Shown here in pieces: positions 46,652 through 50,490 of a stretch of 50,490 bases of DNA. The position numbers were made by a program, and so were the translations under genes. The notes beneath the pieces were generated by a model. That model had not been told where the DNA came from and made no database searches. It worked only from the letters and a program-made list of their open reading frames with translations. How positions within the stretch are numbered: position 1 is the stretch's first letter; the number at the start of each line of letters is the position of its first letter. Origin of the DNA: Saprospiraceae bacterium (GTDB lineage Bacteria; Bacteroidota; Bacteroidia; Chitinophagales; Saprospiraceae); contig JALVEE010000013.1 in the NCBI GenBank assembly GCA_027008645.1, positions 1 through 50,490 of the forward strand, read 5' to 3'.

Positions 46652-49237
46652 TCACTCTTTAACAATCTTCACAACTTCCGATAGTGAATCTCCTTTGTCA
46701 AAAATCTTGAGCAAATACAAGCCTCTATTGAGTGGCGAAACATCTATCTTGCCTCCCATAATTACTCCTTCAGATATCTTGTCCCCTGCAATCGAAAAGA
46801 GTTGATATTCTGCTTCCATATCTACACCGGTTAGTGTTATTTCATTGTGTACAGGATTGGGAAATATCCTTATCTTGGTCATTAATTCTTTGATATTATC
46901 AGCTTCAAAATATGGGACTTTGGCATTTTGAATACCTGTACCCGGTGACCAACACCACACAAAAGGATGTGCTCCCGTCTCGACTTCTATCATTCCTGCA
47001 TAGTCAAAAGCCATACCGTCATTGGCATCTTGCCAAGTCGCTCCCATATCGGTAGAATATTGTACTCCCAAGGAATTGCCATACCCTCCCGAATGATAAC
47101 TTTTGGACGAAGTCGCATATATCACATCTGAATTTTGCGGCGCGACAGCTACTCCTCTCATGTCCTTATCGGGCAAAAGGTTGGTGCTCCAGCTGTCCCC
47201 ATTGTCATCCGAGCGGTACAATCCACCTTGAGGACTTAGCACCGTCACATAAATCCGCCCTTCAACATTGGGGTCAGAAAGGATATCAAAAACTCCCTCC
47301 CAAGGATATATGGGATTATCCCAATCCGACCAATCAATCCATGTCGGAGCAATATCCGGCCTTGTATTTGGATGCTGTTGGCGCATTTCTACAAGTCCTA
47401 CTTCTTCCCAGTCCACTCCGCCATTTTTTGTTCTCCACAAACCGTTTTTACCTCCTGCATACACTATTTGACCGTTAAAATTATCCACTTCGGTAAACTT
47501 TAATCCCCCGTTTTGCAATACCATATTCCATTTCATCCCTCCATTATCGGATTTATACACATCTCCATCCACCGTCACATACAATACCCTTTGATCTACC
47601 GGACTATTCTTATCAATAGACAATCCATACATTCGTATAGATTTTTCGAACACAGGTAATCCGTCATCCAACAGAATCCAGTCTTCACCATAATTAGTAC
47701 TTTTGAATAATCCTGTTGGAGCAAAGGAGTTTTCGTTAGAATCCGTGAGTTGCTCTTCGCTAAAAGAAGCCCAAACAACACTATCTCTCAAAGGATCTGA
47801 TATAATGGTCATTACATTTGCTCCCGCTCCTCTTTTAGCGATATTGCTTTCAATTATCCCATCTCCCAAATTCCATGAATACTGAGGATAAATATTGTAA
47901 TCCGGCTGAGTTCTAGTCCATGACTTACCGTGATCTCGTGTGTACCAAAACCCGATATCATACCCTCCGATATACACGACATCAGGATTACTATCATTGA
48001 CATCCAATGCATTTCCATTGATATTTTCAACCCCGGTCGAAAGCCAGTGATCTTTTGATATTTCCCGTGTCGAAACATTATTCAAAGTCTTGCCACCATC
48101 AAAACTAGCCCAAGCCCATTGCCCGAAAGAACCGTAAAACCTACCGGAATTAAATATATCTTTGGTGACGGTCTTATTCAGACCGTTAAAGCTTGCCGAC
48201 ATGGTGAAATACTGGTTTTCGGTATATCCTTTGAACCAATTTTCGACAAATCCGGTATGAGTCCAATTTGCTCCACCATCCTTTGTCTCCCATGTCCCGG
48301 CATACTCATACCAATCATATGGAAACAGCACATCTACAAGCCTAATCACATCAGGATTGTCAATTCCCACGCTTATTATTCCGGTTTTGTCCGATATCTC
48401 TTCAAAGGTCAATCCTCCGTCAGTACTTTTGTAAAATTCACCGGCGTATTCATTGTCATCATCAACGTAATATTTATCTCCCGTACATAAGTCATTATTT
48501 ATAAAATTACTTTTAAAAGTACTCACAAACACGATCGACGAATCTGTAGGGTGTAAATCCATATCCAAAATATCACCAAGCGAACTTCCTATCTCTCTCC
48601 AATGGATACCACCGTCTATCGATTTATACAAATTGGCAGCACTGCATCCCCATCTCGTCTTGCCTGTCAATGCATAAACAATATCAGGATTATGCCTAAA
48701 TGTCATCAATTTCACAAGATGAAGCGTATCGGGAAAATCATTTCCTGCAATTGCATGCCAAGTTTCTCCTCCATCCGTTGTCTTATACACCTGGCCAAAA
48801 GCATCGGCACCGGGATGATGTGTCAAATATCCGATCATAGGGTCGGAAGAAATAACAATGTCTTCAATATAAGAATAATCTATTCCGCTTCCTTCTCGGG
48901 GAAAAACCAAATCAAAATTTTCGCCACCATCTTTGGTCTTATATGCACCTGAATAAGTGCCGGCAAAAAACAATTTGCCATCAATAGGGTGAAATCCGAA
49001 AGAACTAACATGAGTCTCAATCAATCCCTGATTTGCGCCTACCACATCAAAAGATTTTCCGTCATCATGACTTCGATACACACCACTGAGATCTGATGCT
49101 ACCACAATAGTTCCATCGGCAGTAGCTCCTACAGTAGAGATAGCACCTCCTCCTCCGGGATTAGTCCTTACCCAATTGTGTTGAGAAAAAGCTATTGTGC
49201 ACAACAATACCGGCAAGAAAGATAATATCAATTTCAT
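46652..49237 (-). CDS. Exported Asp-box (BNR/sortilin-like) beta-propeller protein with T9SS tail
   Basis: The 861-residue protein has a signal peptide (MKLILSFLPVLLCTIAFSQ), about 12 Asp-box repeats of the S/T-x-D-x-G-x-x-W/F type (for example TTDGGETWHAI, STDGGLTFEEI, TKDGGANWTHT, SDNGGMKWNMV, TKNGGVDWEEV) spread over about 50-760, and a C-terminal T9SS sorting domain (IRIFPNPVHNEITLTGVDME ... RGLYLLKIFDKG). The fold is likely one or two seven-bladed propellers as in GH74 or VPS10/sortilin. The catalytic Asp pair of GH74 could not be confirmed, so whether it is an enzyme or a binding protein is open. It is monocistronic, with a -7 box at 49259-49266. Confidence 0.9.
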   Translation of the reverse strand: MKLILSFLPVLLCTIAFSQHNWVRTNPGGGGAISTVGATADGTIVVASDLSGVYRSHDDGKSFDVVGANQGLIETHVSSFGFHPIDGKLFFAGTYSGAYKTKDGGENFDLVFPREGSGIDYSYIEDIVISSDPMIGYLTHHPGADAFGQVYKTTDGGETWHAIAGNDFPDTLHLVKLMTFRHNPDIVYALTGKTRWGCSAANLYKSIDGGIHWREIGSSLGDILDMDLHPTDSSIVFVSTFKSNFINNDLCTGDKYYVDDDNEYAGEFYKSTDGGLTFEEISDKTGIISVGIDNPDVIRLVDVLFPYDWYEYAGTWETKDGGANWTHTGFVENWFKGYTENQYFTMSASFNGLNKTVTKDIFNSGRFYGSFGQWAWASFDGGKTLNNVSTREISKDHWLSTGVENINGNALDVNDSNPDVVYIGGYDIGFWYTRDHGKSWTRTQPDYNIYPQYSWNLGDGIIESNIAKRGAGANVMTIISDPLRDSVVWASFSEEQLTDSNENSFAPTGLFKSTNYGEDWILLDDGLPVFEKSIRMYGLSIDKNSPVDQRVLYVTVDGDVYKSDNGGMKWNMVLQNGGLKFTEVDNFNGQIVYAGGKNGLWRTKNGGVDWEEVGLVEMRQQHPNTRPDIAPTWIDWSDWDNPIYPWEGVFDILSDPNVEGRIYVTVLSPQGGLYRSDDNGDSWSTNLLPDKDMRGVAVAPQNSDVIYATSSKSYHSGGYGNSLGVQYSTDMGATWQDANDGMAFDYAGMIEVETGAHPFVWCWSPGTGIQNAKVPYFEADNIKELMTKIRIFPNPVHNEITLTGVDMEAEYQLFSIAGDKISEGVIMGGKIDVSPLNRGLYLLKIFDKGDSLSEVVKIVKE

Positions 49238-49258
49238 AGTTTCAATTTATTATTTTTA

Positions 49259-49266
49259 CAAAAATA
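49259..49266 (-). promoter_or_regulatory. -7 promoter box (TATTTTTG) for the beta-propeller gene
   Basis: The minus strand reads TATTTTTG, an exact TAnnTTTG match, 22 bases before the start codon. No TTG occurs at the expected -33 distance. Confidence 0.35.
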
Positions 49267-49327
49267 GATACAATAGAAAAACCGGCATTTTGGTAATGGA
49301 ATTCAAGAAACAGACAATATCCGATTC

Positions 49328-49999
49328 TTATTCCTCTTCCTTGTGAATATCAGCGTTTGCTTTTTTATCTTGTTTTTTTTCGTCTTTACTAGTAAAAAAG
49401 CTTCTGTTGAATAGTAATAAAGTCACTACTCCAACTGTAATCGCAGAATCGGCGATATTAAAAATGGGTTGAAAAAAGATAAACCGCTCTCCTCCCCAAA
49501 TCGGCACCCAATCGGGCAAATGAGTATCAATCATCGGAAAATAAAGCATATCTACTACCTTACCGTGCAGAAAACTAGCATAGCCTCCTTCCGGTGGAAA
49601 TAACTGCGCTACTCCTCCGTGAAATTGCGGCGTAGCAGAAAAAATCATTCCGTAAAAAGCACTGTCAATGATATTTCCGATAGCACCGGCGATTATCAAG
49701 GAAAAACTGATAAGTAAACTCAATCTTTCATTGGATTTGATCAGTTTGACCAATAAATATAAGAGGACAATAACCATCGTTATCCTAAATACACTTAAGA
49801 GTAGCTTACCGTATTCTCCTCCCAATTTCATACCGTATGCCATTCCTTCATTTTCTACAAAGTAAATCCGAGCCCAATTAAGCCCAAAGATATTAAACCC
49901 TCCCCCGTATGCATAAGTGGTTTTGATATAAATTTTCAGTGCTTGATCAACAATCAAAACCAGTAAAATCACTAATATAACCCAATACTTTTTTTTCAT
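49328..49999 (-). CDS. lspA: Lipoprotein signal peptidase LspA
   Basis: This inner-membrane aspartyl peptidase removes signal peptides from prolipoproteins after lipidation. The 223-residue protein has four transmembrane helices (about 5-22, 65-85, 92-112, 175-195). Catalytic Asp residues sit in GAIGNIIDSAFYG and FNIADSAITVG. It is longer than the E. coli enzyme (164 residues) because of a loop of about 45 residues between the motifs (ATPQFHGGVAQLFPPEGG ... WGGERFIFF), usual in Bacteroidota, and a charged tail rich in Lys/Asp/Glu. It processes the many lipoproteins seen in this window. It follows the small membrane protein gene by 11 bases. Confidence 0.95.
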   Translation of the reverse strand: MKKKYWVILVILLVLIVDQALKIYIKTTYAYGGGFNIFGLNWARIYFVENEGMAYGMKLGGEYGKLLLSVFRITMVIVLLYLLVKLIKSNERLSLLISFSLIIAGAIGNIIDSAFYGMIFSATPQFHGGVAQLFPPEGGYASFLHGKVVDMLYFPMIDTHLPDWVPIWGGERFIFFQPIFNIADSAITVGVVTLLLFNRSFFTSKDEKKQDKKANADIHKEEE

Positions 50000-50010
50000 T
50001 TATTATATTT

Positions 50011-50211
50011 TCAATCCTTAGATTTTCCACCAGGTTCAGTATCCCGTATAAAGCCGGCAATTACCCAACCCAGCAATCCTCCCCACAAAATCGTAGCCCA
50101 CCACTGAGACTTAATGGCACAATCTGAAGTACATCCCCAAAAATTCCAATAAGTATAACCTACTATTGAACCGATAATCACCAATATTATTTCATATCGT
50201 TTTATCTTCAT
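50011..50211 (-). CDS. Small membrane protein, DUF6132-like
   Basis: The 66-residue protein has two transmembrane helices (about 7-25 and 38-56) separated by a short loop with two cysteines (WNFWGCTSDCAIKSQWW). This loop resembles the YxxxGCxxGxCxI pattern of the small DUF6132 family, which in Bacteroidota is often found near redox or thiol genes. The tail is charged (RDTEPGGKSKD). It lies 11 bases upstream of lspA, so they share a transcript. Function unknown. Confidence 0.75.
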   Translation of the reverse strand: MKIKRYEIILVIIGSIVGYTYWNFWGCTSDCAIKSQWWATILWGGLLGWVIAGFIRDTEPGGKSKD

Positions 50212-50231
50212 TATAAAATAATTTGAGTCGG

Positions 50232-50239
50232 CAAAAATA
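50232..50239 (-). promoter_or_regulatory. -7 promoter box (TATTTTTG) for the DUF6132-lspA pair
   Basis: The minus strand reads TATTTTTG, an exact TAnnTTTG match, 21 bases before the start at 50211. No clear -33 TTG is seen. Confidence 0.35.
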
Positions 50240-50372
50240 TCAAAATAGCTTGGATTTTTATTAAAAACACAATTAAATCAAACATATTATAGCAATAGTG
50301 TCCTAAATAAATTTTACCAAAGCAAATATAAGCTTATAACCAATAAAATAGGATATAAAAAATACAAAATCA

Positions 50373-50415
50373 AAAAAGAACCCCCTGAATTATTTTATCA
50401 GGTGGTTTTTGGGGC
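50373..50415. terminator. Probable bidirectional terminator near the right edge
   Basis: Arms aaccccctga (50379-50388) and tcaggtggtt (50398-50407) pair with one wobble around a 9-base loop. A T-run follows on the plus strand and an A-run precedes it (a T-run on the minus strand, ttcttttttg). No plus-strand gene precedes it in the window, so it most likely ends a minus-strand gene beyond the right edge. The remaining bases to 50490 hold nothing recognisable. Confidence 0.55.
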
Positions 50416-50490
50416 TTTAAAAAGGGATAATTCAACCATTGTTGTAAGTTTATTTTAACAAATAAGTTTAACCTTAAAAAAGAGACCAAA

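Noticed and set aside
49328-49999. Aberrant LspA because of the GNIIDS motif and long internal loop
   Set aside because: Both catalytic Asp residues are present, and the insertion and Ser after Asp fit what I know of Bacteroidota LspA, so it is taken as normal.

Overview
This is a low-GC (roughly one-third G+C by eye) chromosomal segment of a member of the Bacteroidota, most like the Saprospiria/Flavobacteriia side of the phylum. The evidence is a SusC/SusD pair, several exported proteins ending in type IX secretion (T9SS) sorting domains, many lipobox lipoproteins, mitochondrial-type aconitase, DUF4292 next to a LytM/EnvC-like protein, and upstream boxes matching the Bacteroidota -7 element TAnnTTTG. 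No rRNA, tRNA or CRISPR array was seen.

Layout. 1-1750: the tail of an IS630-like transposase and an unrecognised 538-residue protein (accessory DNA). 1976-5334: ferrous-iron uptake, a membrane-anchored DtxR/FeoA regulator followed by feoB, which is split by a one-base frameshift. 5565-8322: a RelE/ParE-type toxin-antitoxin pair whose toxin gene overlaps a gene for an M1 aminopeptidase fused to a YiiX-like papain-fold domain. 8623-10878: aconitase. 11329-21054 (minus): a lipoprotein, an ECF sigma factor, an inner-membrane-anchored protein with a C-terminal beta-barrel, and a 1943-residue T9SS cargo protein with dockerin-like and cohesin-like modules. 21323-23743 (minus): an exported protein with PEP-synthase-like domains. 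24155-29507: SusC, SusD and a third lipoprotein, closed by a strong terminator. 29596-30500: ArfB and a YkgJ-type cysteine-cluster protein. 31016-36502 (minus): surface polysaccharide genes (aminotransferase, nucleotide-sugar dehydrogenase, Wzz, Wzi/RemB-like barrel). 36553-38033 (minus): ferredoxin-NADP reductase and a short CarboxypepD_reg protein. 38147-39505: Bax-inhibitor-1 family protein and DUF2461. 39966-43085 (minus): DUF4292 lipoprotein, EnvC-like LytM protein, HflX. 43349-46459: M4 metallopeptidase with T9SS tail. 46652-49237 (minus): Asp-box beta-propeller with T9SS tail. 49328-50211 (minus): LspA and a small membrane protein.

The longer intergenic gaps (5.3, 8.4, 11.0, 21.2, 30.7, 39.8 kb) are not empty. 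They hold short dispersed repeats that recur between gaps, often inverted: a 50-bp element present twice at 47/50 identity, a 'gccaagaggtcaaaga' family in at least three copies plus a partial one, and a palindromic element built on 'atttcattttttcgc'.

The theme is the cell envelope: export of large surface proteins, nutrient uptake through SusCD and Feo, polysaccharide export, and lipoprotein maturation. The parts most worth a second look are the sigma/barrel/giant-protein cassette, the M1-YiiX fusion coupled to a toxin-antitoxin pair, the exported PEP-synthase-like protein, the membrane-tethered Feo regulator beside a broken feoB, and the repeat families.
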